Of a DNA stretch of 64,000 nucleotides, positions 29,080 through 38,107 are shown piece after piece. The notes below the pieces were generated by a model. It made no database searches. It saw nothing but the letters and a program-made list of their open reading frames with translations, and was not told the origin of the DNA. Origin of the DNA: Bordetella genomosp. 8 (GTDB taxonomy: Bacteria > Pseudomonadota > Gammaproteobacteria > Burkholderiales > Burkholderiaceae_B); assembly GCF_002119685.1 (NCBI RefSeq), contig NZ_CP021108.1, positions 2,666,001-2,730,000 on the forward strand, read 5' to 3'. Numbering within the stretch: position 1 is the first letter of the stretch; every line of letters begins with the position of its first letter. A program made the translations under genes and the position numbers.

Positions 29080-30268
29080 CCGTCGGCCGCCGCGGCGGGA
29101 TGGTCGTCCGCCAGAAGCACAGGGCCAGCAGGCTGACCGCCGCACCGAGCAAGCACACGCCTTTCCAGCCCGCGTGGGCGTAGGTGAGGGTGGTAGCGAT
29201 GGCGCCCAGCCCGCTGCCCACCGCATAGAACAGCATGTAAAGGCCGACCAGCCGGCTATGGGCTTCCGGGCGAGTGCGGAAGATCAGGCTCTGGTTGGTG
29301 ACGTGCAGCGCCTGGCCACCCAGATCGAGCAGGACGATGCCTATCACCAGTGCCCACAGCGACCATTGCATCAGCGACAGCGGCCACCAGGCCAGCAACA
29401 ATACCGCCAGCGCCGCCGCGCTGGTGCGCTGGGCATGGCCACGATCGGCCCACTGTCCGGCACGCGCGGCGGCGAGGGCGCCTACCACACCGACCAGGCC
29501 AAATGCACCGATGACGGTGTGCGAAAAGCGGTACGGCGGCGCGCTCAACGGCAGCACGAGCGCGCTCCAGAAAATGTTGAACGCGGCGAACATCAAGAGC
29601 GCCAACGTACCGCGCACTTGCAGCACTTTTTCTTCCCGCAGCAGCGTCAGCATGGAGACGATCAGACGCGAGTAAGGCATAGGATGGGCTGCCAACGCCA
29701 AGGCAGGCAACCGCCGCCACAGCGGCAGCGCGATCGCCAGCATCAGCAAGGCGGCGCAGAAATACACACCTCGCCAGCCCGCCAGGTCGCTGACGACCCC
29801 CGCGACCCCCCGCGCGAGCAGCAGGCCGATGAACACGCCACTCTGTGCCGTACCGACGACCCGCCCTTGCTCGTGGGGCGCGGCGACGCTGGCCGCATAG
29901 GCGATCAGGCCCTGCGTCATCGCCGTGCCCAGCAGCCCAACCCCCAGCATGCCCGCCAGCAGGACAGATGCGGACTGCGCCATGCCGACCGTCGCCAATG
30001 CCGCCACCAGGCTTAGCAGTTGCACCGCCATCAATCGGCGGCGGTCCACCCGATCACCCAGCGGCACCAGCAGCAACAAAGCCAAGGCACAGCCGATCTG
30101 GGTGGCTGTCACCACGCCCCCCACGGCGGCATGGCTGATGCCGAAGTCGCGGGCCAGCGCATCCAGCAGGGGTTGTGCGTAGTACACATTCGCCACGCTC
30201 AGGCCACTGGCGGCGGCAAACAGCAGCACCAGGCCGCGCGGCATATCGGCAGTCAGCGATGATTTCAT
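28943..30268 (-). CDS. MFS transporter (multidrug/sugar-efflux like) with Arg/Pro-rich tail
   Basis: The 441-residue protein has about twelve transmembrane helices within residues 10-390. The cytoplasmic loop VPLGDRVDRRRLMAVQ is the MFS A-motif. The core ends near FWRTTIPPRRP and is followed by about 45 hydrophilic residues rich in Arg, Pro and Gly that overlap the convergent GST gene. That tail may be an extension created by loss of an earlier stop. The divergent HxlR regulator probably controls it. Confidence 0.88.
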   Translation of the reverse strand: MKSSLTADMPRGLVLLFAAASGLSVANVYYAQPLLDALARDFGISHAAVGGVVTATQIGCALALLLLVPLGDRVDRRRLMAVQLLSLVAALATVGMAQSASVLLAGMLGVGLLGTAMTQGLIAYAASVAAPHEQGRVVGTAQSGVFIGLLLARGVAGVVSDLAGWRGVYFCAALLMLAIALPLWRRLPALALAAHPMPYSRLIVSMLTLLREEKVLQVRGTLALLMFAAFNIFWSALVLPLSAPPYRFSHTVIGAFGLVGVVGALAAARAGQWADRGHAQRTSAAALAVLLLAWWPLSLMQWSLWALVIGIVLLDLGGQALHVTNQSLIFRTRPEAHSRLVGLYMLFYAVGSGLGAIATTLTYAHAGWKGVCLLGAAVSLLALCFWRTTIPPRRPTVNPRRRKNADAGRRESGDVPPPGRPPRPGAGSARRTMRAEDASAS

Positions 30269-30288
30269 GTGTCTCGATCCATGCAATC

Positions 30289-30336
30289 CGGTTTTAAAAC
30301 AAAACCGATTGAATGCTAGGGCATGTGGTTTTAAAA
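30289..30336. promoter_or_regulatory. Inverted and direct repeats in the MFS/HxlR divergent promoter region
   Basis: CGGTTTTAAAACAAAACCG (30289-30307) is a 7-bp inverted repeat with a 5-base spacer. GGTTTTAAAA occurs inside it (30290-30299) and again at 30327-30336, 37 bases on. The region is AT-rich between two divergent genes, one of which codes for an HxlR DNA-binding protein, so these are likely its operators. Confidence 0.55.
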
Positions 30337-30379
30337 TGCAACTATTAACCCTGACTACTGCTGTCTGCCTGGAGAAGTC

Positions 30380-30823
30380 GTGCCGCGCCGCCCTACCAAC
30401 GACGAACCCTGTCCTGTCGCTCGCGCCGTCGATGTGGTCGGGGATCGCTGGTCGCTGCTGATCGTGCGCGACGCGTTCGACGGCACGCACCGCTTTGGCG
30501 ATTTCCAGCGCAAGCTGGGCGTGGCCCGCAACATCCTTTCCGATCGCCTGCGCAAACTGGTTGACGCGGGCATCCTCGAAACGAGGGATGCTTCGGACGG
30601 CACGGCCTACCAGGAATACGTGCTGACGCCACAGGGCGAAAGTCTGTTTCCCGTAGTAGTGGCGCTGCGCCAGTGGGGCGAACAGCATCTGTTCACGCGC
30701 GGCGAACGCCATTCGGTGCTGATCGAAACTCGCACCGGCAAGCCGATTGCGCGCATGGCGCCGCAGGCTTCCGATGGCTCCGTGCTGCTGCCCGCCGCGA
30801 CCGAAGTGCGGAAAGTGACGTAA
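30380..30823 (+). CDS. HxlR family winged-helix transcriptional regulator
   Basis: The 147-residue protein has the HxlR domain from residue 10 to about 100. CPVARAVDVVGDRWSLLIVRD carries the conserved Cys at its start, and FGDFQRKLGVARNILSDRL forms the recognition region. Members sense reactive electrophiles or oxidants and often control adjacent exporters. It begins with GTG at 30380 and is divergent from the MFS gene. Confidence 0.9.
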   Translation: MPRRPTNDEPCPVARAVDVVGDRWSLLIVRDAFDGTHRFGDFQRKLGVARNILSDRLRKLVDAGILETRDASDGTAYQEYVLTPQGESLFPVVVALRQWGEQHLFTRGERHSVLIETRTGKPIARMAPQASDGSVLLPAATEVRKVT

Positions 30824-30950
30824 GGCGAAATCAACGGCCGCAATTGGACAGAGACCAGGTTTCGGCCTACTGTAATGCCTGCGCCGCGCCGTCTTTTTTG
30901 TCCGGAGATGTCTTCGGGCCGGTCGCCACGCTACGTCAGCTGCTCCCTCC

Positions 30951-32225
30951 ATGACTTCGCCATCGATCAAGCGCGACCCGCCGCATGGCGTGGATGCGCC
31001 GCCGCGCCATACGCGTGGCACGCCGGGTTACCGCAACACCAACTGGGCGCTGTTCGCCGCCGGTTTTTCCACCTTCTCGCTGATGTACTGCGTGCAGCCG
31101 CTCTTGCCGCTGTTCGCCGACCATTTCGGCATCACCCCCACACAGAGCAGCCTGTCGCTGTCGCTCACCACGGGGCTGCTGGCGCTGGCGATCTTCATCG
31201 TCGGGTTCTGGTCCAGCCGCCTGCCGCGCAAGGGCGTCATGGCCGTGTCGCTGTTCGCCTCGGGTATCCTGACCCTGGGGGTGGCCTTGACGCCCACCTG
31301 GCATGCGCTGCTGGCCGTGCGGGCCCTGCAGGGGCTGGTATTGGGCGGCGTGCCGGCCGTCGCCATGGCCTACCTGGCGGAAGAGGTCGCGCCTACGGAC
31401 CTGGGGTTCGCCATGGGACTGTATATCGGCGGCAGTGCCTTCGGCGGCATGGCCGGGCGGGTGATGACGGGCCTGCTGGCCGACTATTTCGACTGGCGCA
31501 TCGCCATGATGGCGGTGGGCGCGCTGGGCATAGGCTCGGCGGTGCTGTTCGTGATGAGCCTGCCGGCGTCGCGCCATTTCACACCGCAGCGGGGTGGCGG
31601 CTGGGAGGCGGCGCGCGCGGGCATCATGACCCATCTGGTCGACGTCAACCTGCTGTCGCTGTTCGCCTTGGCCTTCCTGCTGATGGGTGGCTTCGTCACG
31701 ATCTACAACTACGCGGGCTTTCGCCTGCTGGCGCCGCCTTTTTCGCTGAGCCAGGCGGCCGTTAGCGCGATCTTCGCGGTCTACGTGGTGGGGATATTCG
31801 CATCGGCGCTGTTCGGCCGGCTGGCCGACCGCCATGGGCGCGGGGCCATGCTTTGCCTGGGCGTGGGGACGATGCTGCTGGGCATACTGCTGACGCTGTC
31901 CTCCGCGCTGGCGGTCGTGGTGGCGGGCGTGATCCTGGCGACGTTCGGGTTCTTCGCCGCGCACGCGGTGGCCAGCGGCTGGGTGGGTCAACTGGCGCGC
32001 GGCTACAAGGCGCAGGCGGCGTCGCTTTATCTGCTGGCCTATTACCTGGGTTCCAGCGTGCTGGGCTCGGTCGGCGGAACCTGCTGGGAATTGGCGGGGT
32101 GGAAGGGCGTGGCGGGCCTGATCGGCACGTTCCTGGTGCTGGGCCTGGCGCTGTCGTGGCGTCTGTATGCGGTAATCGGCAGGCAGCCGGCGCAGGGGCC
32201 GGCATCCGCGACGAAGGCCAGGTAG
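30951..32225 (+). CDS. MFS transporter (YnfM-like)
   Basis: The 424-residue inner-membrane transporter has twelve predicted helices after a 25-residue hydrophilic N-terminus. The FCVQPLLP-type sequence (here MYCVQPLLPLFADHFGIT) near helix 1 and the loop VGFWSSRLPRKGVMA are typical of the YnfM/AraJ-like group of drug or metabolite exporters. Substrate is unknown. It is convergent with the EamA gene, with 10 bases between stops. Confidence 0.87.
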   Translation: MTSPSIKRDPPHGVDAPPRHTRGTPGYRNTNWALFAAGFSTFSLMYCVQPLLPLFADHFGITPTQSSLSLSLTTGLLALAIFIVGFWSSRLPRKGVMAVSLFASGILTLGVALTPTWHALLAVRALQGLVLGGVPAVAMAYLAEEVAPTDLGFAMGLYIGGSAFGGMAGRVMTGLLADYFDWRIAMMAVGALGIGSAVLFVMSLPASRHFTPQRGGGWEAARAGIMTHLVDVNLLSLFALAFLLMGGFVTIYNYAGFRLLAPPFSLSQAAVSAIFAVYVVGIFASALFGRLADRHGRGAMLCLGVGTMLLGILLTLSSALAVVVAGVILATFGFFAAHAVASGWVGQLARGYKAQAASLYLLAYYLGSSVLGSVGGTCWELAGWKGVAGLIGTFLVLGLALSWRLYAVIGRQPAQGPASATKAR

Positions 32226-32235
32226 CCCGCGGCGG

Positions 32236-33126
32236 CTAACGCCGCTTCCCGGCCGCCCGCATCGATTCCCGCAGGATGATGCCCAGGCCCGCGGCTACGA
32301 TGATCACCGCGCCCACGGACGTCATGAGGTCCGGCGTTTCACCCCAGAAGATCCAGCCCAGCAGCGTGGCCCATATCAGGCCGGTGTAATCGAAGGGCGC
32401 GACCACCGACGCGGGCGCGATGCGGAAAGCCTGCGTGATCAGGGACAGGCCGGCGGTGCTGAACAGCGCGACGCCGACGAAGAAAGGCCAGTGGGTGGGA
32501 CCCGGCGTGCGCCAGAACCAGGGGAGGACGGCCGCGCTGCACACCAGCTGGGCCACCACGATGTAAAAGGCCATGGTCAGGAAGCTTTCGTCCGGCCCGA
32601 TGGCCCGTGCCGTGATCATCATTGCGGCGTACAGCACCGCCGTGACCAGCGGCAGCAGCGCTGCGGCCTGGAAGCTCGACGCGCCCGGCCTCACGATCAA
32701 CAGTACGCCGGCGAAGCCCAGCACGATCACGCCCCAACGCATGGCGTCCACGCGCTCCTTCAGCACGATCACGGACAGCACGGTCACGCACAGCGGCGCC
32801 GCGTACGAGATGGCTGTCGCTTCCGCGAATGGCAGGTAGCGCAAGCTGCCGTAGAACGCGCAGGCCGACACCACATTGATCCCGCCGCGCAGCAGATGGA
32901 TGCCGGGATGGCGGGTGCGCAGCGCCTGCCTGCCGCCCAGGGCCAGCACCACGGCGGCGACGAAGGGCAGGGCGATGGCGGCGCGCAGGAACAGGATCTG
33001 GGGCGGCGAATACATGCCGCCCAGCCATTTGGCGATGGCGTCGCTGATGGTCAGGCTCAGCATGCCCACCAGGATGCAGAGGATCCCGGCGGACGGCGGC
33101 GTCCCGGTGGAGGGCGTGGAGCTCAA
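32236..33126 (-). CDS. EamA/DMT family transporter (RhaT-like)
   Basis: The 296-residue protein has two EamA repeats and about ten transmembrane helices, with ATAISYAAPLCVTVLSVIVLKERV ending repeat 1 in the family style and FDYTGLIWATLLGWIFWGE in repeat 2. A TTG at 33126 in a TTGA overlap with the DUF423 stop gives a complete first helix. The next ATG (33064) would cut into it, so TTG is preferred. Substrate unknown. Confidence 0.82.
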   Translation of the reverse strand: MSSTPSTGTPPSAGILCILVGMLSLTISDAIAKWLGGMYSPPQILFLRAAIALPFVAAVVLALGGRQALRTRHPGIHLLRGGINVVSACAFYGSLRYLPFAEATAISYAAPLCVTVLSVIVLKERVDAMRWGVIVLGFAGVLLIVRPGASSFQAAALLPLVTAVLYAAMMITARAIGPDESFLTMAFYIVVAQLVCSAAVLPWFWRTPGPTHWPFFVGVALFSTAGLSLITQAFRIAPASVVAPFDYTGLIWATLLGWIFWGETPDLMTSVGAVIIVAAGLGIILRESMRAAGKRR

Positions 33127-33512
33127 CTGCCCGAGGTAGCGCGCAGCGCCTGCCACGCCACCAGCGCCCAGGCGGCCAGGAAGGCCGTGCCGCCCAGCGG
33201 CGTGATCGCGCCCAGCCAGCGGATGCCGGTGCCCGCCAGCAGGTACAGACTGCCGCTGAAAACCACGATCCCGGCGAACATCAACCAACCCGCGGCGTTC
33301 CACATCCCGGGCGCGTGAGCAAAACGGGGCGCCAGGGCGGCGATCGCCAGCAGGCCCAGGGCGTGGGCCATGTGGTAAGTGACGGCCGTCTGCCAGACCT
33401 GCAGCATGTCGGCCGACAGGATGCGCCGCAGGCCGTGCGCGCCGAACGCGCCCGCGCCCACGGCCAGGAACATGTTCAGGGCGCCGAGAAAAACGAATAT
33501 GCGGTCAGGCAT
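33123..33512 (-). CDS. DUF423 family small membrane protein (YgdD-like)
   Basis: The 129-residue protein has four hydrophobic helices and the DUF423 signature GAGAFGAHGLRRIL near residue 20, followed by WQTAVTYHMAHALGLL. Function is unknown. ATG 33512 gives the family-type N-terminus; an upstream ATG adds seven residues. It precedes and overlaps the EamA gene. Confidence 0.9.
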   Translation of the reverse strand: MPDRIFVFLGALNMFLAVGAGAFGAHGLRRILSADMLQVWQTAVTYHMAHALGLLAIAALAPRFAHAPGMWNAAGWLMFAGIVVFSGSLYLLAGTGIRWLGAITPLGGTAFLAAWALVAWQALRATSGS

Positions 33513-33563
33513 GGCATTCCAGGATAGGGGCAATCGTCCGTCCCCGATTCTACATCCGGCCCG

Positions 33564-34811
33564 TCAGGCGTGCGGCACGTTGTCCAGCGAGCGCAGCTTG
33601 CGCAGCTCGGGATACCACCACATCCACAGGCCGGCCACCGCGATGGTGCCGAAGCCGCCCACCACGACGGCCGCCACCGCACCGGTGACTTCGGCCATCA
33701 CGCCGGCGCGGAACTCGCCCAGCTGGTTGGAGGTGCCGATGAACAGCATGTTGATGGCGCTCACCCGACCCAGCATCTCGTTGGGCGTATTCAGCTGGAC
33801 CAGCGACGTGCGCACTACCACGCTGATCGAGTCGGCGGCGCCCAGCAGAATCAGGGCCGCCACGGATACCGGGATGGACCGCGAGTAGCCGAACACGATG
33901 GTGGCCAGGCCGAACAGGAACAGGGCGCCGAACAGGGTCAGTCCGATATTGCCGTCCAGGTTCCTGCGGCTGAGGATCAGGGCCGTGCAGGCGGCGCCGA
34001 TGGCGGGCGCGGCGCGCAAGGCGCCCAGCGCCCACGGTCCGGCCTGCAGGATGTCCTTGGCGAATACCGGCAGCAGCGCGGTGGCGCCGCCCAGCAGCAC
34101 CGCGAACAGGTCCAGCGACAGGGTGCCGAACAGGATGCGGCGGCTGGCGATGAAGGTGAAGCCGGCAAACAGCGTCTGCCAGGTGGTCGGCTCCTTGCGC
34201 GCCGGCGGTCCTTCGGTCTTCATGCCCAGCATGGCGATCAGCCCGACGGCATAGCAGGCCGCGGCGGCCGCGTACACCCAGCCGGCCCCCAGGCCGTAGC
34301 CCACGCCGCCGAGCGCGGGCCCGGCAATCTGCGCGACCTGGTTGGACGATGTGGACAGCGCCGTGGCGCGTGGAATCAGGATGCGCGGGACGACTGCGGG
34401 AAGCAACGCCGGCAGGGTGGGCGACTCGAAGGCGCGCGCCGAGCTGATGGCGATGATGGCGGCGTACACGATGACATGGTTGGCCGCGCCGTTGAGGGAA
34501 ACGGCGGCCAGCACGATGGCCGCGAGCGCCTCCACCGCCATGCAGATGGCGACGATCCTGCGGCGGTCGTAGCGGTCGGCGACGTGCCCCACGACCAGGG
34601 TCAAGGCCAGCATGGGACCGAACTGCGCCAGCCCGATCAGGCCCAGGTCCAGCGCGCTGCCGGTCAGCGCGTAGATCTGCCAGCCGACCGCCACGGAAAC
34701 GATCTGGAAGGCCAGCGACGCCGCGAAGCGCGCCACCAGGAACCGGGCGAAGGCCGGTCGCGCGAGCAGGCCCGCGGCGATGGCCGGGTCGGTATGGTCT
34801 GGCGTGGCCAT
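33564..34811 (-). CDS. MFS transporter, EntS-like (MFS_3 family)
   Basis: The 415-residue protein has twelve transmembrane helices and matches the EntS/transmembrane secretion effector group. FARFLVARFAASLAFQIVSVAVGWQ begins helix 1; motif A is VVGHVADRYDRRRIVA, and RAFESPTLPALLPAVVP is group-typical. EntS exports enterobactin, but no siderophore genes are nearby, so substrate is open. ATG 34811 is favoured over an upstream ATG that would add a basic leader. Confidence 0.87.
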   Translation of the reverse strand: MATPDHTDPAIAAGLLARPAFARFLVARFAASLAFQIVSVAVGWQIYALTGSALDLGLIGLAQFGPMLALTLVVGHVADRYDRRRIVAICMAVEALAAIVLAAVSLNGAANHVIVYAAIIAISSARAFESPTLPALLPAVVPRILIPRATALSTSSNQVAQIAGPALGGVGYGLGAGWVYAAAAACYAVGLIAMLGMKTEGPPARKEPTTWQTLFAGFTFIASRRILFGTLSLDLFAVLLGGATALLPVFAKDILQAGPWALGALRAAPAIGAACTALILSRRNLDGNIGLTLFGALFLFGLATIVFGYSRSIPVSVAALILLGAADSISVVVRTSLVQLNTPNEMLGRVSAINMLFIGTSNQLGEFRAGVMAEVTGAVAAVVVGGFGTIAVAGLWMWWYPELRKLRSLDNVPHA

Positions 34812-34987
34812 AGAGGGCGGCGGGGCTCGTCGACGAAGAAGCCGCCGATCGTAATCGAAAAACGGATCGGGAACGCGGCGCCGCGCCCACGCGCATCGCA
34901 CGGGCATTCAGAAAATCGTCAAGTTTTGGCGGTGGACGCTCCCGCATGCTCGTGCTACCTTGCGCACGCTTTTGCGGCGGCGCGAAC

Positions 34988-35023
34988 CCCGCAAGCGCTT
35001 TCTTTGTCGTCTCTGCTTGCGGG
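34988..35023 (+). promoter_or_regulatory. Hairpin overlapping the ribosome site of the ABC permease gene
   Basis: CCCGCAAGC (34988-34996) pairs exactly with GCTTGCGGG (35015-35023) across an 18-base loop. The right arm includes the start of the GGGAG ribosome-binding site (35021-35025) for the ATG at 35032, so folding would hide it. This is a possible translational switch, inferred from structure and position. Confidence 0.5.
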
Positions 35024-35031
35024 AGCGGGGC

Positions 35032-36765
35032 ATGTACCCGATTTCTGTCTCCAAACCGGCGGTGCGTTCCGCCGACGGCCGCGGTCCCAACCGATGGGAC
35101 TGGGCCTTGTTGCCCCTGATCCTGGGCGTACTGGCGGCGCTGGCGTTCGGCGCATCGCAGATGGCCAAGCCGTATGCGGTGGGCACGCCCCTGCCCATAT
35201 CGCTGGACCCCGCCTATCTGCCGTACTACCTGTTGCGGACCACGCTGCGCATGTTCATGGCGCTGGGCGCGTCGCTGCTGTTCAGCTTCGTGTTCGCCGC
35301 GGTGGCGTCCAAATCGCGCACCGCGGAAAAAATCCTGGTGCCCATGGTGGACATCCTGCAGTCGATTCCCATCCTGGGTTTCCTGTCCATCACGGTCACG
35401 GGTTTCATCGCGCTGTTTCCCGGCAGCCTGCTGGGCGTCGAATGCGCCGCCATCTTCGCCATTTTCACGTCGCAGGCCTGGAACATGGCGCTGAGCCTGT
35501 ACCAGTCGATACGTACGGTGCCCTCGGAACTGAACGAAGCCGCGCGCGTGTTCCGGCTCAGCGGCTGGCAGCGATTCTGGCGGCTGGAGCTGCCGTACGC
35601 CACGCCCGCGCTGCTGTGGAACATGATGCTGTCGATGTCGGGTGGCTGGTTCTTCGTGGTGGCGTCCGAGGCCATCACCGTATCCAACCAGGACATCAAG
35701 CTGCCCGGCATCGGCTCCTATATCGCGGTCGCCATCGATGCGCAGAACGTGCATGCCATCGTCTACGCCATCATCGCCATGGCGATCGGCATCCTGCTAT
35801 ACGACCAACTGTTCTTCCGTCCGCTGCTGGCCTGGGCCGACAAGTTCCGCTTCGAGGATACGCAGAGCAATACCGCGCAGCAGTCGTGGGTGCTCGATCT
35901 GCTGCGGCGGGGCCGCCTGACGCGGGCCTGCAGCGAAGCGTTGGCCCACCGCGCGCAGGGCATGCTGGGCTGGTTCCGCCGCGGCTATGACGGGACCTCG
36001 GTGCGTTCGCGCACCCGCACGCGCAGCGCCTATGTCGAGCGTGCCGTCGACGCGGTGCTGACCGCGCTGGTGCTGATCGCCGTATGGCGGCTGGTGGTTT
36101 TCGTCCATGCGGAAGTCGGGTGGACCGAAGTGGTGCGCGTGTTCGGCCTGGGCCTGATCACGTTGCTGCGGGTGCTGGTTCTGATCTGCCTGGCGTCGCT
36201 GATCTGGGTGCCGCTAGGCATCATGATAGGCCTGCGCCCCGCGTGGTCGCAGCGCGTGCAGGCGCTGGCGCAACTGCTGGCCGCGTTTCCTTCCAACCTG
36301 CTGTTCCCGCTGGCCGTCATCGTGATCGTGGCCTTCCAGCTGAATCCGGAGATCTGGCTGAGTCCGCTCATCATCTTCGGCACCCAGTGGTATATCTTGT
36401 TCAATGTGGTCGCGGGCGCCACCACCATACCCAGCGAATTGCGCTATGCGGCGGACAACCTGGGGCTGAAGGGCTGGCTGAAATGGCGCCGCTTCTATCT
36501 GCCCGCGGTCTTTCCGAGTTTCGTCACCGGCGCCATCACGGCCAGCGGCGGCTCATGGAACGCCAGCATCGTGGCCGAGGTGGTCACCTGGGGCAAGACC
36601 ACGCTGACGGCCCACGGGCTGGGCGGCTATATCGCCGACATGACCTCGCGCGGCGATTTTCCGCGCATCGCGCTGGGCATAGGCGTGATGTGCGTGTTCG
36701 TCATGGGCTTGAACCGGTTCCTGTGGCGCCGGCTGTATTTACTCGCCGAAAAGTGGAGCAGATAG
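35032..36765 (+). CDS. NitT/TauT-type ABC transporter permease, two permease domains fused
   Basis: The 577-residue protein has two complete BPD_transp_1 permease halves, residues about 60-280 and 375-570, each with its own coupling motif (NEAARVFRLSGWQRFWRLELP in the first and LRYAADNLGLKGWLKWRRFYLP in the second). Single-domain permeases of this family are about 260 residues. A hydrophilic linker with many Arg joins the halves. The gene precedes its ATPase by 2 bases, but no binding protein is adjacent, so the substrate (sulfonate, nitrate or other) is unknown. Confidence 0.88.
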   Translation: MYPISVSKPAVRSADGRGPNRWDWALLPLILGVLAALAFGASQMAKPYAVGTPLPISLDPAYLPYYLLRTTLRMFMALGASLLFSFVFAAVASKSRTAEKILVPMVDILQSIPILGFLSITVTGFIALFPGSLLGVECAAIFAIFTSQAWNMALSLYQSIRTVPSELNEAARVFRLSGWQRFWRLELPYATPALLWNMMLSMSGGWFFVVASEAITVSNQDIKLPGIGSYIAVAIDAQNVHAIVYAIIAMAIGILLYDQLFFRPLLAWADKFRFEDTQSNTAQQSWVLDLLRRGRLTRACSEALAHRAQGMLGWFRRGYDGTSVRSRTRTRSAYVERAVDAVLTALVLIAVWRLVVFVHAEVGWTEVVRVFGLGLITLLRVLVLICLASLIWVPLGIMIGLRPAWSQRVQALAQLLAAFPSNLLFPLAVIVIVAFQLNPEIWLSPLIIFGTQWYILFNVVAGATTIPSELRYAADNLGLKGWLKWRRFYLPAVFPSFVTGAITASGGSWNASIVAEVVTWGKTTLTAHGLGGYIADMTSRGDFPRIALGIGVMCVFVMGLNRFLWRRLYLLAEKWSR

Positions 36766-36767
36766 CG

Positions 36768-38075
36768 ATGGTGACCGACAACAATCTGCTGGACCTGGCC
36801 GGCGTCAGCAAGATGTTCCGCACCGCGGATGGCGCGGCGCGTTCGGTGCTGGAAGGCGTGGATTTCCACTTGCGGGAAGGCGAGATCGTCGCCTTGCTGG
36901 GCAAGTCGGGTTCCGGCAAATCGACGCTGCTGCGCATCATGGCGGGCCTGATCCCGGCTGACCACGGCAGCATCCGCTATCGCGGGCAGCCGCTGTACGG
37001 ACCCGCCGCGGGCATCGCGATGGTGTTCCAGTCCTTCGCGCTGTTCCCCTGGCTGACCGTGCGGCAGAACGTCGCGCTGGGGCTGGAGGCGCAGGGCGTG
37101 GCGCCGGCCGAGCGCGAACAGCGTGCCGAGGCGGCGCTGGAATTGATCGGCCTGGCGGGTTTCGGCGGCGCCTTGCCGCGCGAGTTGTCGGGCGGCATGC
37201 GGCAGCGTGTGGGGATCGCGCGGGCGCTGGCTACCAACCCCGACGTGCTGCTGATGGACGAGGCCTTCTCCGCCCTGGACGTGCTGACCGGCGAATCCCT
37301 GCGCGACGATATGCTGGAACTATGGGAAGAGCGCCGCATGGGTACGCGCGGCATCCTGGTGGTGTCGCACAACATCGAGGAAGCGGTGATGATGGCCGAC
37401 CGCATCCTGATTTTCGCCAGCGACCCAGGGCGCGTGCGCGACGAAATCCACGTCACGCTGCCGCGCCCGCGCAACGCCGATTCGCCGGAAGTGCGCTACC
37501 TGGTCGACCAGGTGTATTCGCTGATGACGGCCAAGCCGCTGCCGGCGACGTCCACGGGCGCGCCGCCCGCGCCGGTGCACCAGGCCTACCGCCTGCCGGA
37601 CGCGAACGTCGGCACCATGGAGGCCGTGCTGGAACTGCTGGCCGAACCTCCGCTGAACGGCCGGGCCGACCTGCCGCGGCTGGCAGAGGAAGCCGGCCTG
37701 CCCGACGAGGAATTGTTCCCGGCCTACGAAGCATTGGGCCTGCTCGGGCTGGCGGTGGTGGAACAGGGCGATATCGCCCTGACGCCGGTGGGGCGCCGCT
37801 ACGCCGGTGCGGAACAGCAGGAACGCCAGGAGATCTTCGGTCGCCAGCTGCTGGCGCATATTCCGCTGGCCGCGAATATCTGCCATTCGCTGCAGCAGGA
37901 GCCCACCGGCGAATTGCCGGACAAGCAGTTCCTGGACATGCTGGAAGAATTCCTGAAGGCCGACGAGGCCGAGCGGGTGCTGAAGGTGGCCGTCGAGTGG
38001 GGCCGTTACGGCGAAGTCTATGGCTACGATTACCACACCGGCCGGCTGCACCTGCCGACCACCCCCGCCGAATAG
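36768..38075 (+). CDS. NitT/TauT-type ABC transporter ATP-binding protein with AAA-associated C-terminal domain
   Basis: The 435-residue protein has an ABC ATPase in residues 1-250 (Walker A GKSGSGKST, signature LSGGMRQRVGIARAL, Walker B VLLMDEAFSALD). The C-terminal ~150-residue domain resembles the AAA-associated domain found after some nitrate/sulfonate-type ATPases and looks like a winged helix (LPRLAEEAGLPDEELFPAYEAL). That region is probably regulatory. It is coupled to the fused permease. Confidence 0.9.
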   Translation: MVTDNNLLDLAGVSKMFRTADGAARSVLEGVDFHLREGEIVALLGKSGSGKSTLLRIMAGLIPADHGSIRYRGQPLYGPAAGIAMVFQSFALFPWLTVRQNVALGLEAQGVAPAEREQRAEAALELIGLAGFGGALPRELSGGMRQRVGIARALATNPDVLLMDEAFSALDVLTGESLRDDMLELWEERRMGTRGILVVSHNIEEAVMMADRILIFASDPGRVRDEIHVTLPRPRNADSPEVRYLVDQVYSLMTAKPLPATSTGAPPAPVHQAYRLPDANVGTMEAVLELLAEPPLNGRADLPRLAEEAGLPDEELFPAYEALGLLGLAVVEQGDIALTPVGRRYAGAEQQERQEIFGRQLLAHIPLAANICHSLQQEPTGELPDKQFLDMLEEFLKADEAERVLKVAVEWGRYGEVYGYDYHTGRLHLPTTPAE

Positions 38076-38107
38076 CGGCCGCTGGCCGGCGACGTCGCGA
38101 TGGGCGG

